NCBI RefSeq assembly: GCF_039535475.1
Contig: NZ_BAAAXG010000026.1
Location: forward strand, 2,785,501 to 2,849,500
Direction: 5' to 3'
DNA: 64,000 nt
Source: Streptomyces showdoensis
GTDB taxonomy: Bacteria > Actinomycetota > Actinomycetes > Streptomycetales > Streptomycetaceae
The position numbers and the translations under genes are program-made. The notes under the pieces were generated by a model. The model saw only the letters and a list, made by a program, of their open reading frames with translations, was not told the DNA's origin and ran no database searches. How positions within the stretch are numbered: the stretch's first letter is position 1; the number at the start of each line of letters is the position of its first letter. Below, one piece after another: positions 1 to 9,125 of the stretch.

Positions 1-1163
1 AGCTCGCCGTCCTTGACGGCCTTCAGGACCGCGTTCCAGGCGAGGTCCAGCTTCGGCGGGTTGAGCAGCTGGTCGGCGCCCGCCTTGAGGGCGAGGACGG
101 GGACGCGGTCGTCGCCGTACTTGGTGCGCACGCCCTCCATGCTGAGCGAGTCGGTCACCACCACGCCGTCGAAGCCGAGCCGTTCGCGCAGGATGCCGGT
201 GAGGATCGGCCGGGACAGGGTCGCCGGGTCCCCGCTCGGGTCGAGCGCGGGGACGACGATGTGCGCGGTCATGATGGACTCGATGCCGGCCCGGATCGCG
301 GCCTGGAACGGCGGTGCGTCTATGGCCGCCCACTGCTCGGCGGTGTGGGTGATGACGGGCAGCCCGTTGTGGCTGTCGACGGCCGTGTCGCCGTGGCCTG
401 GGAAGTGCTTGGAGGTGGCCGCGACCCCGGCCCGCTGGTAGCCCTTGACCTGCGCCGCGACCAGTCCGGCGACGGCCTCGGGGTCGGCGCCGAAGGAGCG
501 GACGCCGATGACCGGGTTGGCCGGGTTGACGTTGACGTCGGCGACCGGTGCGTAGTCCTGCCGGATGCCGAGGGCGGCCAGCTCGGCGCCCGCGATCCGG
601 CCGGCCGCGCGGGCGTCCTCGTGCGAGCCGCTCGCGCCGAGCGCCATGGCGCCGGGCAGCAGGGTGGCGGGCTCGCCGATCCGGGCGACGACCCCGTGCT
701 CCTGGTCGGTCGACAGGAGCAGCGGGATCGGGGTGGCCTGGGCGAGGGCGGCGCGCTGGATGCCGTTGGAGAGCTCGGCGATCTGGTGCGGGTCGCGGGT
801 GTTGTGGGCCCAGCCGAAGTAGATGATGCCGCCGACGTGGTAGCGCTCGACGAGCTCGGCGGCGTCGCGGACGCCGATCTCCCTGAGGTTGGCGTCGATG
901 TCGGCCTGGTCGGGGGCGGTGGCGGAGTGGCCGTACACCCGCATGACGAAGAGCTGGCCGACCTTCTCCTCCAGCGACATCCCGGAGACGAGGTCCCGGA
1001 GCGCGCGGTCGCCGTGGCGCCGCTCGCCGGCGTGGGCGGCGGGGACGGTCACGCCCGTGACGGCGGCGGCCGCGGCCACGGCGGTCACCGTGAGGAGGGT
1101 CCGGCGGGAGGGGGAGGGCGAGCGGTCGGACGAGGGATCCGAGGAGGGGGCGCGGTGGTGCAA
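1..1163 (-). CDS. GH3 beta-N-acetylhexosaminidase (NagZ-like), Tat-exported, 3' end outside window
   Basis: Glycoside hydrolase family 3, probably releasing N-acetylglucosamine from chitin or peptidoglycan fragments outside the cell. The N-terminus holds a twin-arginine signal (SPSRRTLL followed by an alanine-rich stretch ending PAAHA, about residues 19-47). The GH3/NagZ signature KHFPGHGDT lies at 384-410 (residues about 252-260), and the likely nucleophile Asp in TDSLSMEG is near residue 338. I chose a TTG start because GGAAGGA sits 7 bases upstream; starting at the later ATG (SGMSLEEK) would remove the signal peptide. About 387 codons are present and the C-terminus runs off the left edge. 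Family call is firm; substrate is inferred. Confidence 0.88.
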   Translation of the reverse strand, partial: MHHRAPSSDPSSDRSPSPSRRTLLTVTAVAAAAAVTGVTVPAAHAGERRHGDRALRDLVSGMSLEEKVGQLFVMRVYGHSATAPDQADIDANLREIGVRDAAELVERYHVGGIIYFGWAHNTRDPHQIAELSNGIQRAALAQATPIPLLLSTDQEHGVVARIGEPATLLPGAMALGASGSHEDARAAGRIAGAELAALGIRQDYAPVADVNVNPANPVIGVRSFGADPEAVAGLVAAQVKGYQRAGVAATSKHFPGHGDTAVDSHNGLPVITHTAEQWAAIDAPPFQAAIRAGIESIMTAHIVVPALDPSGDPATLSRPILTGILRERLGFDGVVVTDSLSMEGVRTKYGDDRVPVLALKAGADQLLNPPKLDLAWNAVLKAVKDGE

Positions 1164-1227
1164 CTGTTGCTCCTTCCGGCCGTGCAGGGTGGTGGGAGGA
1201 AGAGTGAAGGAAACTTCCAAGAAGCCA

Positions 1228-1257
1228 CGGATAGCCCGAAAGTAACTGCCAGGTCAA
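1228..1257 (-). promoter_or_regulatory. Candidate sigma-70-type promoter for the GH3 gene
   Basis: On the minus strand TTGACC (1257-1252) and TATCCG (1233-1228) are separated by 18 bp, giving a predicted transcript start near 1221 and a leader of about 58 bases. The rest of 1164-1408 holds only GC-rich tandem copies of a 16-bp unit (GGCTCCGGGCGGGTCC, about 1333-1380). Confidence 0.45.
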
Positions 1258-1408
1258 GGACCCGCACAGAAACACGGGCGCTTGCCGTGCTTATGCCACC
1301 CTTCGCGCCCTGTCCCCACCCGGCTCGGGGCCGGCTCCGGGCGGGTCCGGCTCCGGGCGGGTCCGGCTCCGGGCCGGCTCCGGCTCCGGGCTTCCGCGGG
1401 TGGCCGCC

Positions 1409-2320
1409 TCAGGACGCGGCGGCCACCTCGGGCCACAGCTCCTGGAGGGTGCGGACGGTCTCGGTGATCGCGGGCCGCCGCGCCGCCCCGGTCCGCCACA
1501 GCGCCCGCAGCCGCCGGGTCGGCATCGGATCGAGGTGCACCGGGGCCACCTCCGGCGGCAGCGCCCCGCGGCCCAGGCGCGGCACGAGGGCGACCCCGAG
1601 CCCGGCGGCGACCAGGGCGACCTGGGTGTGGTTCTCCTCCGCCTGATGGGCGATCAGCGGCTCGCAGCCGGTGGCCCGCAGCGTCCGCATCAGCCAGTCG
1701 TGGCACACCGTCCCCGGCGGTTGGGTGATCCACCGCTCCTGGGTCAGCTCCTCCCGGCGCACCGACTCCCGCGCCGCCAGCGGGTGCCCCGCCGGCACGA
1801 GGACGTCGCACAGGTCGTCCCCGATCACCGCCTGCTCCACCCCGGGCGGTACGGGGAGCGGGGCGATGTCCCAGTCGTGCGCGACGGCCAGGTCGATCAC
1901 GCCCCGCCCGACCAGGTCCACGGACAGGTGCGGGTCCACCTCCGACAGGCGGACGTCCAGATCCGGGTGGCGGCGGGCCAGACCGGCGAGCGCCCGGGGC
2001 ATCAGGCCGCGCGCCGCACTCGCGAAACAGCCGATGGTCAGCCGCCCCGCGGGAAGCCCCCGGCGTTCTTCGAGCCGGACCTCCGCCGCCTCCACGAGCG
2101 ACATCAATTGCTGCGCGGTGTCGGCGAGTTGGTGCGCCTCGTCGGTGAGCCTGACGCCGCGGCCGCTGCGTTCGAGCAGGGTCGTGCGGGTCTCCCGCTC
2201 CAGCTTGGCGATCTGCTGCGAGACGGCGGAGGGCGTGTAGCCGAGGGCGGCGGCGGCCGCGCCGACGCTGCCGTGGACGGCGACGGCGTGCAGGGCGCGC
2301 AGACGTCCGAGATCGAGCAC
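1409..2320 (-). CDS. LysR-family transcriptional regulator
   Basis: A 303-residue LTTR of normal length. The N-terminal winged helix-turn-helix is clear (residues 1-60, with ALGYTPSAVSQQIAKLE as recognition region), followed by a periplasmic-binding-protein-like co-inducer domain from about residue 90. GTG start with GGGAGG 5 bases upstream. It is divergent from the EamA-type exporter at 2423, and an 18-bp inverted repeat lies between them, so the exporter is the obvious target. The co-inducer is unknown; an amino acid such as cysteine would fit the transporter. Confidence 0.93.
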   Translation of the reverse strand: MLDLGRLRALHAVAVHGSVGAAAAALGYTPSAVSQQIAKLERETRTTLLERSGRGVRLTDEAHQLADTAQQLMSLVEAAEVRLEERRGLPAGRLTIGCFASAARGLMPRALAGLARRHPDLDVRLSEVDPHLSVDLVGRGVIDLAVAHDWDIAPLPVPPGVEQAVIGDDLCDVLVPAGHPLAARESVRREELTQERWITQPPGTVCHDWLMRTLRATGCEPLIAHQAEENHTQVALVAAGLGVALVPRLGRGALPPEVAPVHLDPMPTRRLRALWRTGAARRPAITETVRTLQELWPEVAAAS

Positions 2321-2357
2321 GGGGGCCTCCCGGGACGCTCCTGTGGATGTAGCGGTA

Positions 2358-2375
2358 CTTCATCCAACCATGAAG
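2358..2375. promoter_or_regulatory. Inverted repeat in the LysR/EamA divergent region (candidate LysR box)
   Basis: CTTCATCCAACCATGAAG is a perfect 6-6-6 inverted repeat placed between the divergent lysR and eamA-like starts, the usual place for an autoregulatory LysR-family site. Confidence 0.5.
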
Positions 2376-2422
2376 GGATCCGTGCTGGTGCTACACGGTC
2401 CGGCCGGGTGATCCTCGTCCGT

Positions 2423-3454
2423 ATGCGCCCCGCCCACCTCGCCCTCGCCGCCCTGGTCGCCGCCGTCTGGGGAGTCAACTTCGTCGTCATCGAGATCGGC
2501 CTCGACCACTTCCCGCCGCTGCTCTTCTCCGCCCTCCGCTTCCTCGTCGCCGCCCTCCCCGCGGTCTTCTTCGTCGGGCGCCCCAAGGTGGCGTGGAAGT
2601 GGATCGTGGGCGTCGGACTCGCCCTCGGGGTGGCCAAGTTCGGACTGCTCTTCACCGGCATGGACCTCGGTGCCCCGGCCGGCCTGTCCTCCCTGGTCCT
2701 CCAGGTCCAGGCCGTCTTCACCGGCCTGTTCGCCTTCCTCGCGCTCGGGGAACGACCGGGCCGGGTGAAGCTGCTCGGCATGGGCGTCGCCCTGGCCGGC
2801 ATCGGCGTCGCCGCCGTCGACGAGGGCGCCTCGGGCCCCCTCACCGGCTTCGCCCTGATCATCGCCGCCGCCGCGTGCTGGGGCGTCTCCAACGTCCTCA
2901 CCCGCAAGGCCGCCCCGCCCGACGCCCTCAACTTCATGGTCTGGGTCAGCACCGTGCCCGTCCTGCCGCTGCTCGCCCTCTCCCTCCTCCTCGAAGGCCC
3001 GGAGCGGGACCTGGCGGCGCTGCGCGGGCTCGACTGGACCGGCGCCGGCGTCATCGTCTACGTCGCCTGGGTCACGACCGTCTTCGGCTTCGGCGCCTGG
3101 GGCTGGCTGCTCCGCCGGCACCCCGCCTCCTCGGTGGCCCCCTTCTCCCTCCTGGTCCCGGTCTTCGGCATGACCTCCGCGGCCCTCTTCCTGGGCGAGG
3201 CGGTCAGCCCCCTGCGCTGGTGCGCCGCCGCCCTCCTCGTCGGGGGCGTCGCCCTGACCTCGGTGACGGCGGGCCGGCGGCCGGCCGCGGAAAGGGCTGG
3301 CGCGGCGGGGGACCGGGAACGTAACGTGCACGTGCCCTTGATCAAGACCCCCGAGAACGCCCGGAACGCCGCAGGCGTCCCGAACTCCGGGGCCCCCGCG
3401 GGCGTCACGACCCCCGCGGCCCTCGCGGACCCCGTACCGAAAGAGCGTGCATGA
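2423..3454 (+). CDS. EamA-family (DMT) exporter, O-acetylserine/cysteine exporter-like
   Basis: Ten-helix drug/metabolite transporter of about 343 residues in the cytoplasmic membrane. The N-terminus (WGVNFVVIEIGLDHFPPLL, then ALPAVFFVGRPKV) strongly resembles Escherichia coli EamA, which exports O-acetylserine and cysteine, and the second half (WGVSNVLTRKA, VAPFSLLVPVFGM) keeps the internal duplication of the family. About 45 extra residues after the last helix (from VTAGRR) are polar and probably disordered. ATG at 2423 is the first Met before helix 1; an in-frame GTG at 2408 is possible. The stop overlaps the next start by 4 bp, so the kinase downstream is translationally coupled. Substrate is inferred from the E. 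coli homologue. Confidence 0.85.
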   Translation: MRPAHLALAALVAAVWGVNFVVIEIGLDHFPPLLFSALRFLVAALPAVFFVGRPKVAWKWIVGVGLALGVAKFGLLFTGMDLGAPAGLSSLVLQVQAVFTGLFAFLALGERPGRVKLLGMGVALAGIGVAAVDEGASGPLTGFALIIAAAACWGVSNVLTRKAAPPDALNFMVWVSTVPVLPLLALSLLLEGPERDLAALRGLDWTGAGVIVYVAWVTTVFGFGAWGWLLRRHPASSVAPFSLLVPVFGMTSAALFLGEAVSPLRWCAAALLVGGVALTSVTAGRRPAAERAGAAGDRERNVHVPLIKTPENARNAAGVPNSGAPAGVTTPAALADPVPKERA

Positions 3455-4014
3455 CCTTCGAGAACGTCACCGTCGACACCCCCGCCCCCGCCGCCGGCAC
3501 CCTGCTCCTCGTCGGCATCCCGGGCAGCGGCAAGAGCACCGTCGCGGCGGCCGTCGCGGCCCGGTTCGACCGGGCCGCGCACATCGAGGTCGACCACCTC
3601 CAGGAGCTGATCGTCCAGGGCGGCCGCTGGCCCAGCCCGGACGGCGACCCGGAGGCGGACCGGCAGATCCTGCTGCGCGCCCGCAACGGCTGCCTCCTGG
3701 CGGACAGTTTCGTCGGGGCCGGCTTCCTGGCGGTCATGGACGACGTGGTCGTCCGCCGCTCCCACCTCGACTTCTACCGCGCCCACGTGAAGGCGGGCCC
3801 GCTCCACGTGGTGGTCCTGGCCCCCGGCCCGGAGAAGGCCTGGGAGCGCAACAACGCCCGCCACAAGAAGCTCACGACCAACTGGGCCTTCCTCGACGAG
3901 GCCATGCGCGAAGAGCTCTCCGGCGAGGGCGTCTGGATCGACAACGCGGACCAGACGGTCGAGGAGACCGTCGCCGCGGTCCTCGCGGCGACCGGCCTGA
4001 CGCCGGAGAAGTAG
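3451..4014 (+). CDS. P-loop AAA-family ATPase / predicted kinase
   Basis: A 187-residue soluble protein with Walker A GIPGSGKST at residues 23-31 and a small-molecule or zeta-toxin-like kinase fold (AAA_33 type). A basic stretch (ERNNARHKKL) near residue 131 could form the LID. No DNA-binding or membrane part is seen. It begins inside the stop codon of the exporter and ends 1 base before the stop of the convergent lacI gene. The phosphorylated substrate cannot be told from the sequence. I see no antitoxin partner, so I do not call it a toxin. Confidence 0.75.
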   Translation: MTFENVTVDTPAPAAGTLLLVGIPGSGKSTVAAAVAARFDRAAHIEVDHLQELIVQGGRWPSPDGDPEADRQILLRARNGCLLADSFVGAGFLAVMDDVVVRRSHLDFYRAHVKAGPLHVVVLAPGPEKAWERNNARHKKLTTNWAFLDEAMREELSGEGVWIDNADQTVEETVAAVLAATGLTPEK

Positions 4015-4015
4015 C

Positions 4016-5086
4016 TCAGCCCCCGGCGTCGGCCGGCCACCCCCGCGGCCGCCCCGTCGATCCCCGCACCACCAGCTCCGCCGGGACCGTCGCCAGGCCG
4101 CCCGGCGGGGCCGGTTCCGTGCCGAGGGCCAGGCGGCCCGCGCGGACGCCCGCCTCGTGCAGGGGGAGCCGTACGGTCGTGAGCGCGGGGACCGCGTCGA
4201 CCGAGAAGGGCAGGTCGTCGAAGCCCGCGACGGAGACGTCGTCCGGGATGCTCAGGCCCCGGTCCCGCAGGGCCGCGCAGACCCCCAGGGCGACCGTGTC
4301 GTTGGCGGCGACGATGGCGGTCAACTCCGGGTCGAGGCGCAGGAGTTCGCTGGTCGCCTCGTAGCCGGAGGACCGGTCGTAGCGACCGTGCGCGGCAGGC
4401 CCCTCGGGCACTCCCGCCGCGGCGAGCGCCGCCCGGTGGCCCTCCAGGCGGTGCCGGGTCGTCGTGCGGTCCGCCGGCCCCGCCACGTAGCCGATCCGCC
4501 GGTGCCCGAGCTCCAGCAGGTGCTCGGTGAGCCGGCGCGCGCCCGCCCGGTTGTCGAAGGCGAGCGTCGCCGCCGTCGTGTCGCCGGGGAGCGGGGGCCG
4601 CCCGCACAGCACCACCCGGGTGCCCCCGTCGGCCAGCCGCGCCAGCTTGGCCGCGGTCGCCGCGAGGTGCCCCGGGTCCTCCAGGGAGCCGCCGGTCAGG
4701 ATCACGGCCGCGGCGCGCTGCCGCTGGAGCAGGGTCAGATAGGTGAGTTCGCGCTCGGGCGAACCGCCCGTGTTGCAGACGACGGCCAGCTTCTCGCCGC
4801 CCCCGGCCCGGCCCGGTCCGCCCTCGCCGATCGCGCTCTGCGCCGCCCCGGCCATGATGCCGAAGAAGGGGTCGGCGATGTCGTTGACCAGGATCCCGAC
4901 CAGGTCGGAGGTGGCCGCGGCGAGCGAGCTCGCGGGCCCGTTGGGGACGTAGTCCAGCTCGTCGACCGCGGCCAGCACCCGTTCCCGGGTGGCGGCGGCG
5001 ACCGGGTAGTTGCCGTTGAGGACGCGCGAGACGGTCGCCGGGGAGACCCCCGCGCGGTCGGCCACGTCCGCCAGGGTGACGGTCAT
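4016..5086 (-). CDS. LacI-family repressor of the adjacent sugar operon
   Basis: 356 residues. The N-terminal helix-turn-helix and hinge are typical (MTVTLADVADRAGVSPATV, then SRVLNGNYPV; hinge helix near residues 48-58), followed by a periplasmic-binding-like sensor domain with the usual NDIADPFFG and GFDDLPFS motifs. ATG at 5086 is chosen because GGAGG lies 10 bases upstream and HTH numbering fits; upstream in-frame codons have no homology. It faces away from the oxidoreductase operon, and the perfect palindrome at 5142-5167 lies between the two starts, so autoregulation and repression of that operon are expected. The inducer is not known. Confidence 0.93.
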   Translation of the reverse strand: MTVTLADVADRAGVSPATVSRVLNGNYPVAAATRERVLAAVDELDYVPNGPASSLAAATSDLVGILVNDIADPFFGIMAGAAQSAIGEGGPGRAGGGEKLAVVCNTGGSPERELTYLTLLQRQRAAAVILTGGSLEDPGHLAATAAKLARLADGGTRVVLCGRPPLPGDTTAATLAFDNRAGARRLTEHLLELGHRRIGYVAGPADRTTTRHRLEGHRAALAAAGVPEGPAAHGRYDRSSGYEATSELLRLDPELTAIVAANDTVALGVCAALRDRGLSIPDDVSVAGFDDLPFSVDAVPALTTVRLPLHEAGVRAGRLALGTEPAPPGGLATVPAELVVRGSTGRPRGWPADAGG

Positions 5087-5141
5087 CGCGTACGTACCTC
5101 CAGGCCCTTGTCGGCGGTGATGTCGGCAGGCTAGCGTCATC

Positions 5142-5167
5142 GCCGATAGAAAGCGCTTTCTATCGGC
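5142..5167. promoter_or_regulatory. LacI-family operator, perfect 26-bp palindrome
   Basis: GCCGATAGAAAGC is followed at once by its exact reverse complement, with the central AAGCGCTT core (C-G step in the middle) of LacI/GalR operators. It lies 56 bp upstream of lacI and 61 bp upstream of the operon. Confidence 0.88.
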
Positions 5168-5228
5168 TGGGGCCGCGGTTGCCCGGCGGACCGGGAAGCG
5201 CGCGACAGCCGGTGAGAGGAAGAGCTCC

Positions 5229-6382
5229 GTGACACGCAGAACCGTCCGCATCGCCATGAACGGCGTCACCGGACGCATGGGCTACCGCCAGCACCTCGTC
5301 CGCTCGATCCTCGCCCTGCGCGACCAGGGCGGCCTCGACCTCGGCAACGGCGAGACCCTGTGGCCCGAGCCGGTCCTCGTCGGCCGCCGCGAGCCGGCCC
5401 TGCGCGCCCTCGCCGAGCGGCACGGGCTCACCGAGTGGTCCACCGACCTCGACGCGGTCCTCGCCGACGACACCGTGGAGATCTACTTCGACGCCCAGGT
5501 CACCACCGCCCGCGCCGGGGCGATCAGGAAGGCCGTCACCGCGGGCAAGCACGTCTACACCGAGAAGCCCACCGCCGCCGGCCTCGACGAGGCCCTGGAG
5601 CTCGCCCGCCTCGCCCGCGACGCCGGCATCCGCCACGGCGTCGTCCAGGACAAGCTCTTCCTCCCCGGACTGCGCAAGCTCAAGCGCCTGATCGACGGCG
5701 GCTTCTTCGGCGAGATCCTGTCCGTACGGGGCGAGTTCGGCTACTGGGTCTTCGAGGGCGACTGGCAGGAGGCCCAGCGCCCCAGCTGGAACTACCGCGC
5801 CGAGGACGGCGGCGGCATCGTCGTCGACATGTTCCCGCACTGGGAGTACGTGCTCCACGAGCTCTTCGGCCGGGTCACCGCCGTCACCGCCCACGTCGCC
5901 ACCCACGTTCCGCGCCGCTGGGACGAGCGGGGGAAGCCGTACGAGGCCACCGCCGACGACGCCGCGTACGGCATCTTCCAGCTGGAGAGCGGCGCCGTCG
6001 CCCAGATCAACTCCTCCTGGGCGGTACGCGTCCACCGCGACGAACTCGTCGAGTTCCAGGTCGACGGCACCCACGGCTCCGCCGTCGCCGGACTGCGCGG
6101 CTGCCGCGTCCAGCACCGCTCGGCCACCCCCAAGCCGGTCTGGAACCCCGACCTCCCGCTCGGCGCCGGCGATTCCTTCCGCTCGCAGTGGAACGAAGTC
6201 CCGGACAACGCCGAGTTCGACAACGGCTTCAAGGCCCAGTGGGAGCTCTTCCTGCGCCACGTCGCCCTCGGCGAGCCCTACCACTGGGACCTGCTCGCGG
6301 GCGCCCGGGGCGTCCAGCTCGCCGAACTCGGCCTCCGCTCGGCCGCGGAGGGCCGCCGCCTGGAGGTCCCGGAGGTGACCCT

Positions 6383-6386
<4 letters not shown>
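5229..6386 (+). CDS. Gfo/Idh/MocA-family NAD(P)-dependent oxidoreductase
   Basis: 385 residues. The N-terminal Rossmann fold starts with IAMNGVTGRMGYR in place of the usual GxGxxG, and the family EKPTA motif (residues 114-118) carries the conserved lysine. The C-terminal alpha/beta domain follows. It probably oxidises a sugar or inositol-like polyol. GTG start with AGAGGAAGAG upstream. It is the first gene of a three-gene operon with 4-bp overlaps (DUF993 and TIM-barrel isomerase) under the LacI palindrome. Inositol dehydrogenase is one option, but the iol genes lie 16 kb away and this operon has its own regulator, so I leave the substrate open. Confidence 0.88.
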
Positions 6387-7680
<1,294 letters not shown>

Positions 7681-7684
<4 letters not shown>

Positions 7685-8484
7685 ACCCCGACCGCTTCAG
7701 CATCAACCAGATGACCGTCAAGCAGCTGCCCCTGCCCGAACTCGTCGCCCACTGCGTCCGGCTCGGCATCCCCGGCATCGGCCTGTGGCGCGAACCGGTC
7801 CGCGCGTACGGGACCGAGGACGCCGCCGCCCTCGTACGGGACGCGGGGCTCGCCGTCACCACCCTGTGCCGGGGCGGCTTCTTCACCACCGACGGCTGGG
7901 AGGAGGACAACCGTGCGGCGATCGACGAGGCGGCGGCGCTCGGCACCGACACCCTCGTCCTCGTCTCGGGCGGCCTCCCCGAGGGCAGCCGCGACCTGCC
8001 CGGCGCCCGCGCCCGCATCGCCGACGCGATCGGCGCCCTCGCCCCGTACGCGGAGGAGCGCGGCGTCCGCCTGGCCATCGAGCCGCTGCACCCGATGTTC
8101 GCCTCCGACCGCTGCGCCGTCTCCACCCTGGACCAGGCCCTGGAGATCGCCGAGCGGTTCCCCGCCGAGCGGGTGGGCGTCACCGTCGACACCTACCACC
8201 TGTGGTGGGACGACCGCGCCCCGGCGGCCGTCGCCCGCGCGGGCGCGGCGGGCCGCATCCACTCCTTCCAGCTCGCCGACTGGACCACCCCGCTGCCGGC
8301 CGGAGTCCTGCACGGCCGGGGCCAGTTGGGCACCGGCGCGATCGACCTGCCCGGCTGGGCGGCCCTCGTCGAACGGGCCGGATACACCGGACCGGTGGAG
8401 GTCGAGCTCTTCAACGACGGCCTGTGGGCCAGGGACGGGGCGGAGGTCCTGGAGGAGACGCTGGAGGCGTTCCTGGCGGTGTGA
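7681..8484 (+). CDS. Sugar phosphate isomerase/epimerase (xylose-isomerase-like TIM barrel)
   Basis: 267 residues, GTG start inside the previous stop codon. AP endonuclease 2/IolE-IolI-type barrel: the metal-site acidic residues are recognisable in VRLAIEPLHP (Glu), GVTVDTYHLWW (Asp and His), HSFQLADW (His) and PVEVELFND (Glu). Third gene of the LacI-controlled operon. It would isomerise or dehydrate the keto-sugar made by the oxidoreductase. Substrate is not determined by sequence. Confidence 0.86.
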
Positions 8485-8505
8485 GCCGGGGCGGAGGGAG
8501 CCCGG

Positions 8506-8546
8506 GGCGCCGGGGCGTCGTGGGTCCCCGCCCGCCCCTCGGCGCC
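8506..8546. terminator. Hairpin between convergent sugar operon and DUF937 gene
   Basis: GGCGCCGGGGCG pairs with CGCCCC-TC-GGCGCC (2-nt bulge). It lies 22 bp after the operon stop and 5 bp before the DUF937 stop, so it can serve both strands. Confidence 0.55.
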
Positions 8547-8550
8547 GCCG

Positions 8551-9009
8551 CTACTTCTTCGTGCCGCCCAGGAGGTCCCCGAGCCCGCCGCCCTTCCGGG
8601 TGGCCGCCCGCTTGGTGATCACGGCCAGGACCACCGGCACCAGGAGCTCGACCGCGCGGTTGACGGTCGGGGCGGGGATGCCGGTCTTCTTGGCGACCGC
8701 GTTGGCGGCGGGCTTGGCCAGCTTGGCGAGGACGCCGGCCATCAGGCCGCCGCCCACCAGGCCGCCGAAGGCCGCGACGCCCTGGAGCGGCGGCTCGGCG
8801 GTGGAGACCTCGGTGACGGCGGCCCGGACCTCGTCCGCGCTGGCCGGTTCCGCGGCGGCCGAGCGCAGCTCGCCGGAGAGCTCGGCCACCGAGCTGCCCA
8901 CGAGCTCCCGGGCCCCGTCGGAGTCCGTGCCGAGCAGACCGGCGATCTCCTGGAGCCGGTCGTCGCCGAGCTCGCTCAGGACGTCGTCCTGGAATGATTC
9001 GTCACTCAT
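8551..9009 (-). CDS. DUF937 domain protein
   Basis: 152 residues, cytoplasmic. N-terminal acidic helices (MSDESFQDDVLSELGDDRL, then QEIAGLLG) and a glycine-rich C-terminal half (FGGLVGGGLMAGVLAKL; ending KGGGLGDLLGGTKK) are typical of DUF937. The family has no established function. ATG at 9009 was chosen by homology; the longer frame upstream runs through the DnaA-box region. It is divergent from recD2. Confidence 0.82.
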   Translation of the reverse strand: MSDESFQDDVLSELGDDRLQEIAGLLGTDSDGARELVGSSVAELSGELRSAAAEPASADEVRAAVTEVSTAEPPLQGVAAFGGLVGGGLMAGVLAKLAKPAANAVAKKTGIPAPTVNRAVELLVPVVLAVITKRAATRKGGGLGDLLGGTKK

Positions 9010-9052
9010 GACGGAAACGCTACGGTTCCACCCGCGGCCCGGCATCCCGGAG

Positions 9053-9085
9053 TTGTCCACAGGGGGACGCCCGCGTTCGTCCACA
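9053..9085. promoter_or_regulatory. Two DnaA-box-like 9-mers between DUF937 gene and recD2
   Basis: TTGTCCACA at 9053-9061 and TCGTCCACA at 9077-9085, same strand, start to start 24 bp. The first is identical to the preferred Streptomyces DnaA box as I recall it; the second differs at one position. Confidence 0.55.
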
Positions 9086-9125
9086 GGCCCGGCGGGATGT
9101 CCGAGCCCTTCGCTACCTTCGGGTC

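Noticed and set aside
1245..1262. DasR (dre) site upstream of the GH3 gene
   Set aside because: GGTC-CTT-GACC has a 3-base centre and not the 2-base TA centre of dre sites; the TTGACC fits a -35 element better.
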